Under the pieces are notes generated by a model. It was given only the letters and a program-made list of their open reading frames with translations, searched no databases and was not told where the DNA came from. DNA of 64,000 nt from Glycine soja (taxonomy: Eukaryota > Streptophyta > Magnoliopsida > Fabales > Fabaceae), in NCBI RefSeq assembly GCF_004193775.1, contig NC_041019.1, positions 13,130,204 through 13,194,203 on the forward strand, in the 5' to 3' direction. Of this stretch, positions 22,176-34,020 are shown piece after piece (position 1 is the first letter of the stretch; every line of letters begins with the position of its first letter). The translations under genes and the position numbers were made by a program.

Positions 22176-22837
22176 TGTTAGAACAAAGGATGAAAGTTTG
22201 AAAAAAAAAGAAAGGAAAAAAAAGGCTTCAAGTCCCACATCGCTCAGGATAAACACTTGAATAGTGTTTCACTCTCTATATATAGAAAGCTCATTTTTTC
22301 ATTTTTCCTTGCCCCAGTTAAGAAGCATTTCCTCAACTTTTCTTTCTCCCTTCCATATTTCAGTCGATGCATTTTCGGCAAACTTCTCCCTCTTTCTTTC
22401 TGTCGCTCTAAAATTTCGGTTGGCTAAGAGTGACTTTTTAAGTCATATTTTCGGTTGGCTATAAGAGTGATTTTTTAAGTCATATTTTTCAGTTGGCTAT
22501 AAGAGTGACTTTTTAAGTCATATTTTCGGTTGGCTATAATAGTGACTTTTCAAGTCATATTTTTTGGTTGGCTATTAGAGTGACTTTTCAAGTCATATTT
22601 TCGGGTGGCTTTAGAGTGACTTTTCAAGTCATACAAGAGGGTGTAATTCTAGAAAAGGTTCCCTTAGTGCAATGGGGATCTTATACAGTGATCTGGGCTG
22701 TTTTATCCTGGGGACTTCGTGGTTGATAGTCTGCTTGCACAATTTTTGGCAGTGCCACGAAACGTCTTAAAGAAAGCGACATTGTCCGCGACTTAGCCAG
22801 TAATTTTTTCGGTTTGCCATAAACTATTGTTACAACA
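22176..22837 (+). repeat. Copia-1 3' LTR
   Basis: Matches 87-798, with six instead of seven tandem GTGACTTTTYAAGTCAT units and a TATA-like site at 22277-22284. It is followed by the target duplication GTTAT (22838-22842). Confidence 0.93.
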
Positions 22838-22842
22838 GTTAT

Positions 22843-23239
22843 TAATCTAGTTTTTTATAAAATTAAATATTATTATTTATTATATTTATTAAATGCAATG
22901 TATAATTAAATTTGATACTATTATTAGATATAATATTTCTTAAATATCACATATTTAATATAATTGAAATACAAAATATGCAAATTAAATATATGACTTT
23001 TCACTTTATAATCACACATATATGGTGGATTGTAATCGGATGACTGTATACTAGAACATTCTTTAAAATGTGTGTGTGAAATGGTATTTATACAACAATT
23101 TGTATAAAATAGTTTTTTGTGTTTATCTCTCTTGCACATCATTTATTACATGTCATAACGATAGATAGAGGCAAACATAATAAATGATGTACAATTTGTT
23201 GTATGTATGTGTATGTATATATGTGTGTGTATATATCAA
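22843..23239. other. AT-rich intergenic DNA
   Basis: Nothing recognisable beyond AT-rich sequence and short GT/TA runs near 23190-23235. Confidence 0.6.
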
Positions 23240-23623
23240 TGAGGGATCAAATTATATCCGTGTAACTTTGACAACTATTACTTCATTTTTATAACGTTCA
23301 ACTGAATAATATTTTCTTAAAACTCACTGTTGGATTGAAAGTTCCTTTTACATAGATCACATATGCAAAATTTCATATTAATTCAAAATTATTTGTTATT
23401 CGTTCATATAGATTAAAATCGACGTAATATAAACATTTCAAAATATATTAAAAATATGGATCATTTGATTACCTTCTTGTTGTTGTTCAATTTTGACACA
23501 AATGATCTTAGTAATATGTAAATATAATTCAACGGTTGAATCAATAAAAATTGTATTTTATATCAAGTTATAAAAATGATGTAATAGTTTTCAAAATTAC
23601 ACCGGTATAATTTGATCTCTCAT
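23240..23623. mobile_element. MITE with about 60-bp terminal inverted repeats
   Basis: The left end TGAGGGATCAAATTATATC...ACTATTACTTCATTTTTATAAC is mirrored by the right end GTTATAAAAATGATGTAATAGT...TAATTTGATCTCTCATC. It has no coding capacity. The AT-rich flanks hide the target duplication; superfamily not assigned. Confidence 0.75.
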
Positions 23624-23723
23624 CATATATATATATATATATATATGGAGCATATCAAGTGAGAGAAGTATCTTATTGTGAGAGATGAGAGAGCATTCAA
23701 TACTAGCCATTAGATTAAAATAA

Positions 23724-24267
23724 GAGTAAACTATATATACCTCTCATGAGGTTTAGAAAAATTACACATACATCTCTTTTGTTTTTAAAACCTATATAAA
23801 CTCCCTAAATGTCGTCTAAGCATTTAACAGTAGTAAGTAATGTTCGTTGACAATCTTTATTTGATAAAAAAAGGCCTAAAAGAGATGTAAAAAAGTTTGA
23901 AAAAGCTAACATTTCTTAAAAAAACATATATGTAGGTTTGGATTTACCCAAGTCTAGCTTCAAACAAAAATTAACCGATTTAAATTTTGCAAGTATGAAA
24001 AATAGATAATTTTTTTTACAATGATGGATTTCGAACATTATATTTATGAGGACAAAAAGTATATTTTAACCATTTTTAATCAAAATTATCGACGCACATG
24101 TCTTATTAATGTCAAATAACATTTAGGGGGTTTGTATAGGTTTTAAAAACAGAAAGGAGACATGTATAGTTTCCTTAAACATCAGGAAAGACATGTATTG
24201 ATTTTACAAAAGAAGGAAAAACATGTGTAATTTCTTTAAATCTCAAGGGAGACAATGTAATTTACTC
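23724..24267. mobile_element. Foldback element with 9-bp target duplication (MULE-like)
   Basis: The ends GAGTAAACTATATATAC... and ...ACAATGTAATTTACTC are inverted, and similarity between the arms extends inward (CTATATAAACTCCCTAAATG and CATTTAGGGGGTTTGTATAG). TTAAAATAA is at 23715-23723 and 24268-24276. The 9-bp duplication suits the Mutator superfamily. Non-coding. Confidence 0.75.
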
Positions 24268-24515
24268 TTAAAATAAATGGTTGAGATTAATTTTTCATAT
24301 TAAAATACATTTTATATCAATTTATTAAATGATATAATAGTTGGTTAAGTTATATTGATATAATGTAATTGTGTGTGGGTGTTACTCTTAAAATAAATGG
24401 TTGAGATTAATTTTTCATATTAAAATACATTTTATATCAATTTTATATCAATTTATTAAATGATATAATAGTTGGTTAAGTTATATTGATATAATGTAAT
24501 TGTGTGTGTGTAATA
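24262..24515 (+). repeat. Direct tandem duplication of about 120 bp
   Basis: TTACTCTTAAAATAAATGG... at 24262 recurs at 24382 and continues to the GT-rich stretch. The second copy has a small internal repeat of TTTTATATCAA. It takes in the last bases of the preceding foldback element. Confidence 0.88.
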
Positions 24516-24748
<233 letters not shown>

Positions 24749-24754
24749 TAACAT

Positions 24755-25505
24755 ACTATTTTCGGTATGAGTGCATTAACAATTTAGAAATAAAAATTCA
24801 ATTTTCTCTTTTGTTTAAATTTGTTATAATAGTAATATGATATCTATTTTTTTAGAAGAAAATAAAGCTCAATTTCTTTCTCTGCCACTCATTCTCTCTC
24901 CTCCCTCACTCATTTCTCTTTGGTCTCCCAAGCTCCTACAATGTTGAGCTCTGATGATGGTGAGTTGTGGTTTGTTTCATAATCTTAATGTGTTGCGAAG
25001 AATTAATGCCAATTGCATAGGCTTGCGGTTAACGAGCAAATCAAGTTGAAAATTGTTCTATTAGGTGTCAGACAATTAAAGGTTTTAGCCTCTCATTTCA
25101 TGTTAAAGATCAAGTCCCATGATAATCATTTGGCTGAAACCCAAAACATTGACATCCACATGTAACCAAGATGCATTTTCACTAATGTCATGCTGATGGA
25201 CACATTTTTGGAAGAATTCAAGGTATCGAAAAAGGGTGAGAAATTGATGTGTGTGTGAAACTGTGAATAGAGAGGTCAAAGGTGTGCATGTGACTAACTT
25301 GAGAAGGTTGTAGCACAAAGTGAGGGATTTGGAAAAGTGGGGAGAAGAGGGAACCAAGAAAGAGAAATAGATTTTTAATTTTTTTTCTAAAAACAAGTAT
25401 TAAATTACTATTATACCTTGAGATGAATGAATTACAACAAAAGAGAAAATTGAGTTTTTAGTTTAAAATTTATGGTGTTGATTGTTAATGCATATACCGA
25501 AAAAA
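24755..25505. mobile_element. Foldback element with long imperfect inverted arms
   Basis: The left arm (about 24755-24860: TTTTCGGTATGAGTGCATTA, then TTCAATTTTCTCTTTTGT) is inverted at the right (about 25375-25505: ACAAAAGAGAAAATTGAG ... TTGTTAATGCATATACCGA). The centre (about 24900-25360) has no recognised protein. Target duplication not resolved. Confidence 0.55.
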
Positions 25506-25552
25506 GTGTGTGAGTGCATTAGCAAGCCCCATATATATATATGTGTGTTTGT

Positions 25553-25556
<4 letters not shown>

Positions 25557-25612
<56 letters not shown>
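25557..25612. repeat. (AT)n microsatellite
   Basis: About 28 uninterrupted AT units. Confidence 0.97.
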
Positions 25613-25615
<3 letters not shown>

Positions 25616-25617
25616 AA

Positions 25618-26440
25618 ATTAAATTTTTGGTCTTTAAACTTGTTAAAATTTCAGTTTTTAGTCCCTAAGTTAATGTATGAATGAGTGTTGAAGATCCTTT
25701 TAGTTTTACTTGGTTACAGATTTTCACGGGTGTTCTTTTCTTATTCTTCTTCCAAACCACTTCCTCATTTCTCAAACCCTAAGTGTAAAAAATATTTGTT
25801 GTGTTTTTTTTCTTTTTTTTTTTGCTATAGTAGTCGTTATGGAGGGAAGGTAGCATATTGATGATGCCACCATGAAGAGTAGATTGTGTGGCACTAAGAA
25901 GATTGTTGTTGGGGTAAAGGATGGAGTCATCTTTGATGCAGTCTTCAGTGGCGATTGTTGTTGCAGGCTATAGGGATTCTAAGGTCGTAACAAGATGATT
26001 GAGGAGTTTCTTAGGGTTTGTCGGTTTGGGATTCAATAAGTTATGGGAAAGATAACACAATTTGGGGAAACATTTCTTCAAATAAGATTTCATATACAGA
26101 TTGGTTGTTAAACAAGGCAATAATATGGAAACTTTGAAGCTGAGTTGGAGAAAGTCATTAAACCTAGCTTTGGTGATTATTAGAGTTATTGTGTTTTAAA
26201 AGATATATTTTTTATTTACATTTTAAGTTATTAAATGAATTCACATATATTTTTGAAAATTAAAATAAGAAAAATAGCATGTCAACTAATAATGCATCAT
26301 GTCATCTAAATATCCATGTGGCATTCACCAATTTGACATTAATATGCACATATTGACAATTAATGGCAGCAACTTATAGAAACTAAAAATTAAATTGGAA
26401 ATTGAAATTTTAAAAAGTTGAAGGACACATACATGCACAC
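25618..26440. mobile_element. Probable foldback element
   Basis: TTTTTGGTCTTTAAACTTG with TTAAAATTTCAGTTTTTAG on the left is mirrored loosely by GAAATTTTAAAAAGTTGAAGG at about 26400-26423. The centre (about 25840-26200) looks less AT-rich and could be captured gene sequence, but no domain was identified. Confidence 0.45.
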
Positions 26441-26565
26441 GCACCTACCCACCATGGAGAGTTGAAAGAGGAATATTTTTATACAAAGAGTGTATGATAA
26501 GATGCTAGAACATAGATTAATCTAAAGGCTAGTAACAATGAAGGCTAGTAACAATGGTTCATGAT

Positions 26566-26661
26566 GGACTACTTATGATAGTTTTATTAAATGTTTTTAT
26601 ATCAGGATTGAATGGACCACTTATGATAGTTTTATTGAATGTTTTTATATCAGGATCAAAT
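26566..26661 (+). repeat. Two tandem 48-bp units
   Basis: GGACYACTTATGATAGTTTT begins at 26566 and again at 26614; the 48-bp units differ at a few positions. Confidence 0.9.
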
Positions 26662-26813
26662 CTAATTCCTGTGATTTAATTGTAAGACAATTAACCTAGG
26701 ATCCTAATCACCGCTTATGATAGTTGTCAATTTTGAAATAGTGACATGGAAATTCACAAAAATGCAACACTCCTCTAGTTGGACAATTGTGGTCCAAAAC
26801 AGAAAATATTTAA

Positions 26814-27221
26814 AGCATCTTTAGTGGTATTTCTTGACACAGGTTCTTAAAAAAATGATTAAATATCTCTATTTTAGAATAAGAGAAATCAAAATTACAT
26901 ATTTAAAAAAATAAAAAGATGAAAATTGCATTTAAATTTTTTCCTTTTATAAAAAAAATCATTTTACATTGTATTTTTTTTAAGGAAAAGAACTATTGGT
27001 ATTTTTATATTTTATGTAATTAATTAAATTTATATTAAAATAAATTTTAAATATGAATTTAATTAGTGAGATCTATTATGGGATAAAAAAAAATAATTTA
27101 AGAACTCAAAATAAGTTCTACCATTAAAATAAAAATATTTTTTTTATATCTCATGTGATATTATGAGTTTAAAAAAAATAACTTAAGAATCCAAAATGAA
27201 TTAATATCACTAAAGATGCTC
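26814..27221. mobile_element. MITE with GAGCATCTTTAGTG-type ends
   Basis: The left AGCATCTTTAGTGGTAT...GGTTCTTAA is mirrored by the right TTAAGAATCC...ATATCACTAAAGATGCT. The interior is AT-rich and non-coding. The ends resemble the common plant GAGCATCT-type MITEs; target duplication not resolved. Confidence 0.65.
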
Positions 27222-27616
27222 TTCCGACACTTATTAAGTCTAAGATCAGTAATAATGGTGGATGGTGGACCAATCAAGCCAGTGGTCCTCCCTATCAGCC
27301 ATCAACTATGAAATTGTGGTGGAAATTTGTAAATCCAACACTCCCCTCGTTGATTACAACACTTATTAGATTAGTGTTTTGTTTTATTCTATTAAAAAAA
27401 TTTATATAATAATAAAATGAATCTAGTTTTTCTGTTATTTCTTTTCAAACTATTTCCTGCCCATTCAAAACCAAAAAAATCAAATTATTTTAATATTTAA
27501 TTATGAACTCACTTCATACAAATAATAAAAATGATATTATTTCAAAAGAACAACACGCCACAGCTTAAAAAGAGACCGCAGCCAATTTCCGCGCTAACAT
27601 AGTAAAATAGTATTTC
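27222..27616. other. Intergenic DNA before GST copy A
   Basis: No coding similarity. A GTGG/CCAC-rich patch at 27250-27310 is partly similar to 26530-26790. Confidence 0.5.
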
Positions 27617-27698
27617 TTTATCCTCAATAGTTTTCTAATGAATTGAAAAGGATCTAATTAGACAATGACTTTATCTTGGACTGTAGATGAGTGAACAG

Positions 27699-27706
27699 CA
27701 TAAAAG
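27699..27706 (+). promoter_or_regulatory. TATA-like site of GST copy A
   Basis: CATAAAAG, 60 bp upstream of the ATG; the same sequence and context recur at 48266-48273 before GST copy B. Confidence 0.4.
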
Positions 27707-27765
27707 CACAACTTGACTGACATACGCAACCAAACTAAAGATAAACAAAATTTAGAAACAAAAAC

Positions 27766-29220
27766 ATGTTGGTGAAGGTGTACGGTCCAACCTATGGAGC
27801 CCCCAAGAGGGTGCTGGTGTGTCTGATTGAGAAGGAAATTGAGTTTGAAACAGTACATATTGATCTCTTCAAGGGAGAGAATAAGGAACCTGAGTTCCTA
27901 AAGCTGCAGGTTCAATTTTAACTTTATTTGCTCTATCACACACTGTTTGCTTCACTTTGTTTCCATTTTTTTTTATAATATGTTTTCATGTTCAATTACA
28001 CTTGTGTCTAATAAATCTGCAGCCATTTGGATCACTTCCTGTTATTCAAGATGGTGATTATACTCTCTATGGTAAACCCTTTAGTCCCTTTATTATTTTC
28101 TGCATTTTTTTTTGTTTCCTGTGTCATGTAGTTAATAGGTTGGCGGTTTTGAACTTTTGATCTTTCCTTGAAGTTCTTACCTTGTTTAGCCCTTATTGAT
28201 GTGGGTAGTTCAACTTCAAACTTTTGATCAAGAATGTTATTTGAATTGTGAGGTTAGGATCGTTCATTCTTGCCCTGCAACTATTGTCTTTCCTAATTGC
28301 TATTCCTTTGTTTTAAAAGGAGGAATAGGGGGTTACAATTTAGTTACTCCATGAAATTAGTTTCTTAGTTGCTTTTGATAGACATATGCAAGGTTTTAAA
28401 TTGAGGATGCGGCCGCAGTGAGTTAAAAAACCTTTACATTAAGGGAAAATGCTGCTGATGCGGCCACAATTGCGGTCACGATGTGGTTGCGGACAGTCGA
28501 AAAAATGTTGCATTGCGGCCGCAATTGTGGTTGCGGACCAATATTTAAAACCATGGACATATGTTGTGGTTTGATGCATCATGCATGTAACTATAACAAA
28601 CCTTAATGGTGTTGGTAAGACTGGGTTTTTGTTGTGTCAAATTTGGAAAGCAAGATAATCGGAAAGGTTGAATGCTTACTTCCCCAAATTTATTTTCTTT
28701 GCTTTTTGTAACTTTAGGATAGTCTATACTCATACTAATACACTGATTTTAAACCAATGTTGCAGAATCTCGTGCAATAATCAGATACTTTGCAGAGAAG
28801 TATAAAGACCAAGGGACAGACTTGTTGGGAAAGACAATAGAAGAAAAAGGTCTAGTGGAACAATGGCTTGAAGTAGAAGCTCATAACTTTCACCCACCAC
28901 TCTACAATTTGGTTATTAATGTTCTGTTTGCCCCATTAACGGGTGCTCCTTCTGACCAAAAAGTGATAGAAGAGAGTGATAAAAAGATTGAGAAGGTGCT
29001 GGATGTTTATGAGGAGAGGCTGTCAAAGAGCAAGTACTTGGCTGGTGACTTTTTCAGCCTTGCTGATCTTAGCCACCTCCCATTTGGTCACTATTTGGTG
29101 AACCAAACTGGGAGAGGGAATTTGGTCAGAGAGAGGAAGCATGTGAGTGCTTGGTGGGATGATATTAGTAACCGACCAGCTTGGCAGAAGGTTCTTCAGC
29201 TATACAAATACCCTGTGTAG
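27766..29220 (+). CDS. GSTF: Phi-class glutathione S-transferase, copy A (215 aa, 3 exons)
   Basis: Exons 27766-27909, 28023-28071 and 28766-29220 (144, 49 and 455 bp, all GT-AG) give an intact 215-residue protein, the normal size and three-exon layout of plant phi GSTs. It is cytosolic in the family and transfers glutathione to, or carries, hydrophobic compounds. The N-terminal thioredoxin-like domain has KVYGPTYGAPKRVLV (residues 4-18), QPFGSLPVI (48-56) and the glutathione-contacting ESRA (65-68). The all-helical C-terminal domain includes AGDFFSLADLSHLP. It resembles the AtGSTF9/10 type. Unusually, residue 12, where those proteins carry the catalytic Ser, is Ala (GCC), so the conjugating activity is doubtful and a binding role is possible. 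About 17 residues differ from copy B. Intron 2 holds a 167-bp hAT-like MITE. Confidence 0.95.
28389..28555. mobile_element. hAT-like MITE in GST copy A intron 2
   Basis: The ends CAAGGTTTTAAAT and ATTTAAAACCATG are inverted, flanked by the 8-bp duplication GACATATG (28381-28388, 28556-28563). The interior is unusually GC-rich, with two GCGGCCGC sites and repeated TTGCGGNCGCAATTG-like motifs. It is absent from intron 2 of copy B. Confidence 0.85.
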
Positions 29221-30560
29221 TTAGTTCTACCCCAACATTCCAAGATGGTGTGAGGGATGTGCCTTCAATATTTTCTAATACCTGCTTGAGAATAAATTGG
29301 AGGCTATCTGCAGATGTGGACCTGTAGTTTGTTTTTGGATTTGGATCTTTTTCTCTTCTTGAATAATAACAATGGATGGTGAAAAACACAAATTTAAGAG
29401 TATTGAGCATTGTGATTAGTTGTTGGGTCCATTAGATATAATCTAAGAAGCCGCTTGTGGTAAGAAGTAATAATAAATATCAGTATTTACATACTATAAG
29501 TTTGGATCTTGACATTTATACAAGAGTATACATTTTGAAACTTGTGCTTGCCGAGTTTGGTGGGGGCAACCACACAGTTTTGGAAGATAAGTTTTTGTAT
29601 ATTTGACCTATGAAGTATGGATGTATGTTTTACTTAAAATTGTCAAGAAAATTGATATTAGCAAGTAAAAAATCATTTTATCCTTATAATTTTGTCAAGT
29701 TGCTGATAAAAGTATAGAAAGTCCCAGCAAATTATCTTAATCTCCGTCCATTTTTTTTTCCATTAACTTCTTTAACTTCTTCTCATCATGCCTTACACAA
29801 CCTTCAAAGACTCTGTAATTAGGAAAATGAATTGAATATTTTTTTTTCTTTTGCCCAGATTTTCTAAGCATTTGAAACTCACTCTGGATTTTTATCTTTT
29901 TCTGAAATTGTGAGAAAAGTGTCAGTGACATGCTAATAGGATTTGCATATTTGTTATGGATTTGCATCACATTGCATTCGATGATTGAACAAGACAATTT
30001 GATTTAGTACCTTCTTGCTTTTGTTGTGACTGAATCAACAATTTTTTTCTTTGTAAAGTGGTTTGCTAAATCAAACGGCTTTAATGGGAAGGTTTAAGCT
30101 GTTAACATGCGACTCGTTGAAGTTGTTCATCAAATTGTTGGGATTGGATATGACCATGAACGAGTTATCCTCATTTTTGTATGTTTCAACAATCTATAGT
30201 GTGTAACTGTTTAATATTCAGAAAATTCCTCACAATTGGACGTTCTATTCCAAATGAGTAATGACTTAAACCTAATTTCAATTTGTTGTTTGTCTGCTTG
30301 TTTTGATGTTTTAAATATTTCTGATGTTGAATTTATGATTACACAGTTGTGCCTATTTTAATATTGGAATCCTTTGGTTAGGAAGGCACGTTTAACCGAA
30401 ATGCAAGTAATGGGTTTACCAATGAATATGTAGGTATCTATTGTGTATGGATACAAATACGAAAGTTGTATACATTTATAAAGTTGTGCTTGCCAAGTCT
30501 TCTAAGGACAACCTCATAGTTTTGGGAGTTAAGGGATTGTGGATTTGAATTAAAATTTAG
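29221..30560 (+). other. 3' flank of GST copy A
   Basis: It includes the 3' UTR (CCAAGATGGT... conserved in both copies) and intergenic DNA matching 49645-50940 of copy B. No other gene seen. Confidence 0.7.
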
Positions 30561-30937
30561 GTTTACATATGTTTTTATTTTTAATAAATATTTAATTTTT
30601 GTATTTGTTCTTTAATAAATTTTTATTTAATGTTGAGTCTCTAGTAAAATATTTTTATTTTTTGTCTTTGATATTTTGTTTTAATCCCGGGTAAATTAAT
30701 GAATTTTGTGTTTGTTCTTTAATAAATTAACAAATTTTATTTAAGTCTTGACTAATAACAAATGAATTTTTTTATTAGAGAACAAATACAAAATTTACTA
30801 ATTTAATAAGGACTAAAAATAAGTTTGAAGGACCAATAACAAAATTGTTTTATAAGAGACTCAACGCAAAATAAAAATTTATTAAAGATCAAATATAAAA
30901 GTCGAATATTCATGACAGATCAAAAACATATTTAAAC
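30561..30937. mobile_element. MITE with long AT-rich inverted repeats
   Basis: The left GTTTACATATGTTTTTATTT...TTAATAAATTTTTATTT is mirrored by the right AAATAAAAATTTATTAAAG...CAAAAACATATTTAAAC. It resembles the element at 59882-60232. Target duplication not resolved. Confidence 0.7.
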
Positions 30938-31311
30938 TTTATATTCAAGTAAAATTAGCTATCTTAGGCAGATTAGGAAGAGTCATATTCTCTCATAGCC
31001 TAAGCTATTCTACTTATGTTTGTGTTTGAAACTCCCTGAGTTTCTGTGATGAAATGGAGGCTATGATAAATAACTTCTGATGGGGACAAGGTGAAAAAAA
31101 TACATTGGCTATCTGGGACTAGTTAGTGCAAAGTGAAAACCAAAGAAAAGAGAAGGCTTGAGCTTCAGATTATTCAAGAATCAATCTTCCCTGTTGTTTA
31201 AGGTACTAAATGGAAGATTGTTTCCCAAACGAAACTTTAAATTGGATATCTACTTAGTTATACTTGGAGGAGCATAGGGAGCTGGTGAAGCTATATGTTA
31301 TTTAGCCTTAG

Positions 31312-31581
31312 ATGGAAGATGGTGTATTAGTACAGGTTCCTCTGTTAGAATATGTTTGGAGTTCATGTCTATTGGAGCCTACCTCATTGGTAAATAGTCT
31401 TATTGATGAAGATCTTAAAATGTGGAGTGAGCCTTTAATTGATGTTGTTTTCCTTCTTTTCAAGGTGGCTCAGATCAACAAAATCCCATTCAGTTCGATA
31501 ACTTGGTGCAGCACTAGTCGATATACGGTTAGATCAGCTTACCATAGGTTGATGTTTAGACATGAACCTGATAACCATTAA
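31312..31581 (+). pseudogene. LINE (non-LTR RT) C-terminal remnant, zinc-binding RT domain
   Basis: The 89-residue reading has SLIDEDLKMWSEPLIDVVF, KVAQINKIPFSS and SRYTVRSAYHRLM. These match the typical order of the zf-RVT region of plant LINE polyproteins (LID...W, then the S-Y-x-V-K/R-S-A-Y block). The RT core and endonuclease are absent; similarity to the other copy extends over about 31050-31730. A second copy lies at about 59045-59260 in GST duplicate B, so the fragment predates that duplication. Confidence 0.65.
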
Positions 31582-32745
31582 CAAGGCACTTCTTCCAAAT
31601 GGTTGGTTAATCAAATCCTCAGCCAAACTCTTATGCTCAATATGTTGGGCCATTTGGAAGTGCAGAAATGATATGGTCTCACACCAGGTCAATCAATTAA
31701 GATCATTTGTATGTTGGTCTAGGGCCTGAAACCCATTTTGAAACTAAGGAGTTGGCACTGAAAACAGAGTACAAGTAAAGGGAATGCTGCAAGAGTATTC
31801 ACTTTAAAAAAATTGATATTTAATTACAACATTACAATTTTGTGATGGTTTTTAACCACCATTCTCAAAATACCCTTTTACTTTTCTTTTTATAGGAAAA
31901 ATAAATTTCAATAGAAAGAAAACTGAGCCTATACCATAAAGAATGCTAGAAGCCACAGAAGATTTATGTTACAAACACAAGCTGAAACCTGGCAGCACCA
32001 AACAAGAACCATACTAACCTATGTTCTCAATGCTAAAAATTGAACAAGTGCATTAAAGTATCAGGCCGCTACTGACATTTTGAAAATCCAAAATGAAACA
32101 ATAGATAGATCCCTTTACAAACAAGTATAGTAAAGTATAATTTTTTTTAATCCTTTAAATTTGATTTACTATTGATTTTGGTTCCCTTGATTTAATTTTT
32201 TTTAGTCTCTTAATTTAAAAAAAAAATGCATTTTTGGACTCTCCTAGTATAAAATATAGGTTTAAATACAATTTTAGAGACAAAATGTAACAATGACCCA
32301 AATTTATAAAATACATATTTAAATCTATTGTAAAATATAATTCAGTCCACCTATTTTATTAAATCCGTAATTTTAATCTTCTTATTTAGAAATAAAGATA
32401 TTTGATCTCTTATTTTAGAAAATTCATAATTCTGGTCATATCCTCAATTTTACATATATTTATTTCTTATATTTTAATTAATTAAATCATTTATTGATAG
32501 TAACTTAAATAAATATGTTATGTCTAGAATTCAATTAGATCAAAATAAAAAAATAAAACAAACATAAAATAGAAAAATAAAATACCTCTATTTTAAAATA
32601 GAAGGACTAAAATTACATATTAAGTAAAATACGTAAGATAAAATTATATGTAAACCTAAATTATAAACATATATTCCATTAAATAACAGACATATAATTT
32701 CTTAAAAAATTAAAAACTTTTTTTTTCTTCTCTCATTAACTTTTT

Positions 32746-33742
32746 GGTAAAATTGCAAAATTGGTATCCCTTTATCTCTAATTACGGATTTGGTCCCCTT
32801 ATAATTTAATTCATAAATTTGGTCCCCCAATTTTATAAATCCCTGCAAAATTGGTCTTGAAAGCCTGATTTGGACGTTGGCCATTAACCTCAGACGTTGA
32901 CTGCCACATGTCAACGCTGAGTGGTTTCCTGTAAAGGCTTCATTTTTTGTAGGTAAAATTGTACTTTTAGTCCCATAGTTTTACTCCAATTTCGATTTTG
33001 GTCCTCCTATAATTCACACATTTAGTCCCCTAGTTTTATAAATCTCTTTATAAATTGTTCCTGCAAAATTGGTCTTTTGAATGATTTAGCCACTGATGCT
33101 AGATAAATCTCGCACTTCTTTTTTATCGCAAATTCTTTACTTACTTGGAACCCAGAGAAAAATCACTATTTGTCTCTCTCCCACTTCCAGGGCTGTTCAA
33201 CTTGGGAAAGTGGCGCATGAATTCCAACCTGGGTCTGAAATTTTCAGATCTCTTACATTAACAGGTTCTGTAATAACCCCCTATTTTTTTTTCTTTTTTT
33301 GCTCCCCCATGCGGTATTATGTGTATACGACTGCTTAAGTGGCCTATGTATGACAATGATATTTTTGTTTGAAATTTGAAATACAACTTCTCTAGTAATG
33401 AAATTTGGCTGAATTTATAAAGGGATTTATAAAATTGGGGGACCAAATGTGCGAATTAAATTATAAGGGGACCAAAATCGAAATTGGAGTAAAACTGGGG
33501 ACCAAAAATACAATTTTACCTATAAAAAATGAAGCCTTTACAGGGAACCACTCAGACATTGACATGTGGCATTGACATGTGACAGTCAACGTCTGAGATT
33601 AACGGTCAACGTCCAAATCGGGCTTTCAAGACCAATTTTGCAAGGATTTATAAAATTGGGGGACCAAATTTGTGAATTAAATTATAAGGGGATCAAATCC
33701 GAAATTGAAGATAAACTGGGAGACCAAAAGTACAATTTTGCC
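32746..33742 (+). mobile_element. Foldback element, copy 1 (997 bp)
   Basis: The ends GGTAAAATTGCAAAATTGG and CAATTTTGCC, with inverted arms of roughly 300-370 bp rich in GGTCCCC/GGGGACCAAA motifs. TAACTTTTT flanks it at 32737-32745 and 33743-33751. The 9-bp duplication and very long arms suit a non-autonomous MULE. The single-copy centre (about 33095-33400) is conserved among the copies and has no recognised protein. Confidence 0.85.
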
Positions 33743-33907
33743 TAACTTTTTTGACCCCTTAATCGTGAGTCCTATACTGTCACTCCTCCGGACAACCCTC
33801 AGGATCCGTCCAGGCCAGTATACTATGTATTAAGGCCTATGATATTGATGAGACAACATAAGAGCACCCTTTATGCCAAAATAAACCCATCCAAAAGTCC
33901 ACTGAGC

Positions 33908-34010
33908 GGCAAATTTCCCCATCTGGGGTAGTTTTACAAACTATTTCCCCAGATAGGGTTGTTTTCAAATATTTTTCGGGAGGGGGTAGTTTTATACGTA
34001 AAATGCATGG
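33908..34010 (+). repeat. MULE-1 left terminal inverted repeat
   Basis: 103 bp, mirrored with only scattered mismatches by 39621-39723; the inner border is AAAATGCATGG. Confidence 0.93.
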
Positions 34011-34020
34011 AGTTACAAGC

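Larger units (their letters stand above)
87..22837 (+). mobile_element. Copia-1: degenerate Ty1-copia retrotransposon, split by a nested gypsy element
   Basis: The two LTRs both start TGTTAGAACA and end TTACAACA. The whole is bordered by a 5-bp target duplication GTTAT at 82-86 and 22838-22842. The internal part (799-2338 and 21229-22175) encodes remnants in copia order: gag, protease, the linker before RT, RT thumb and RNase H. Integrase and most of RT are deleted. A gypsy element occupies 2339-21228. No canonical tRNA-Met primer site is visible after the 5' LTR. The element is a non-autonomous relic. Confidence 0.93.
27617..31740 (+). repeat. GST segmental duplicate, copy A
   Basis: Promoter, gene, 3' flank and LINE remnant match copy B (48182-50943, then about 58620-59430). 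Matching starts at TTTATCCTCAATA (27617 and 48182) and runs, with indels, past the LINE remnant. Copy A uniquely holds MITEs at 28389-28555 and 30561-30937. Confidence 0.85.

Noticed and set aside
33096..33338. ORF in the core of the foldback element as a captured gene
   Set aside because: Conserved between copies but with no recognisable domain and a poly-Phe stretch from a T run; left as non-coding.
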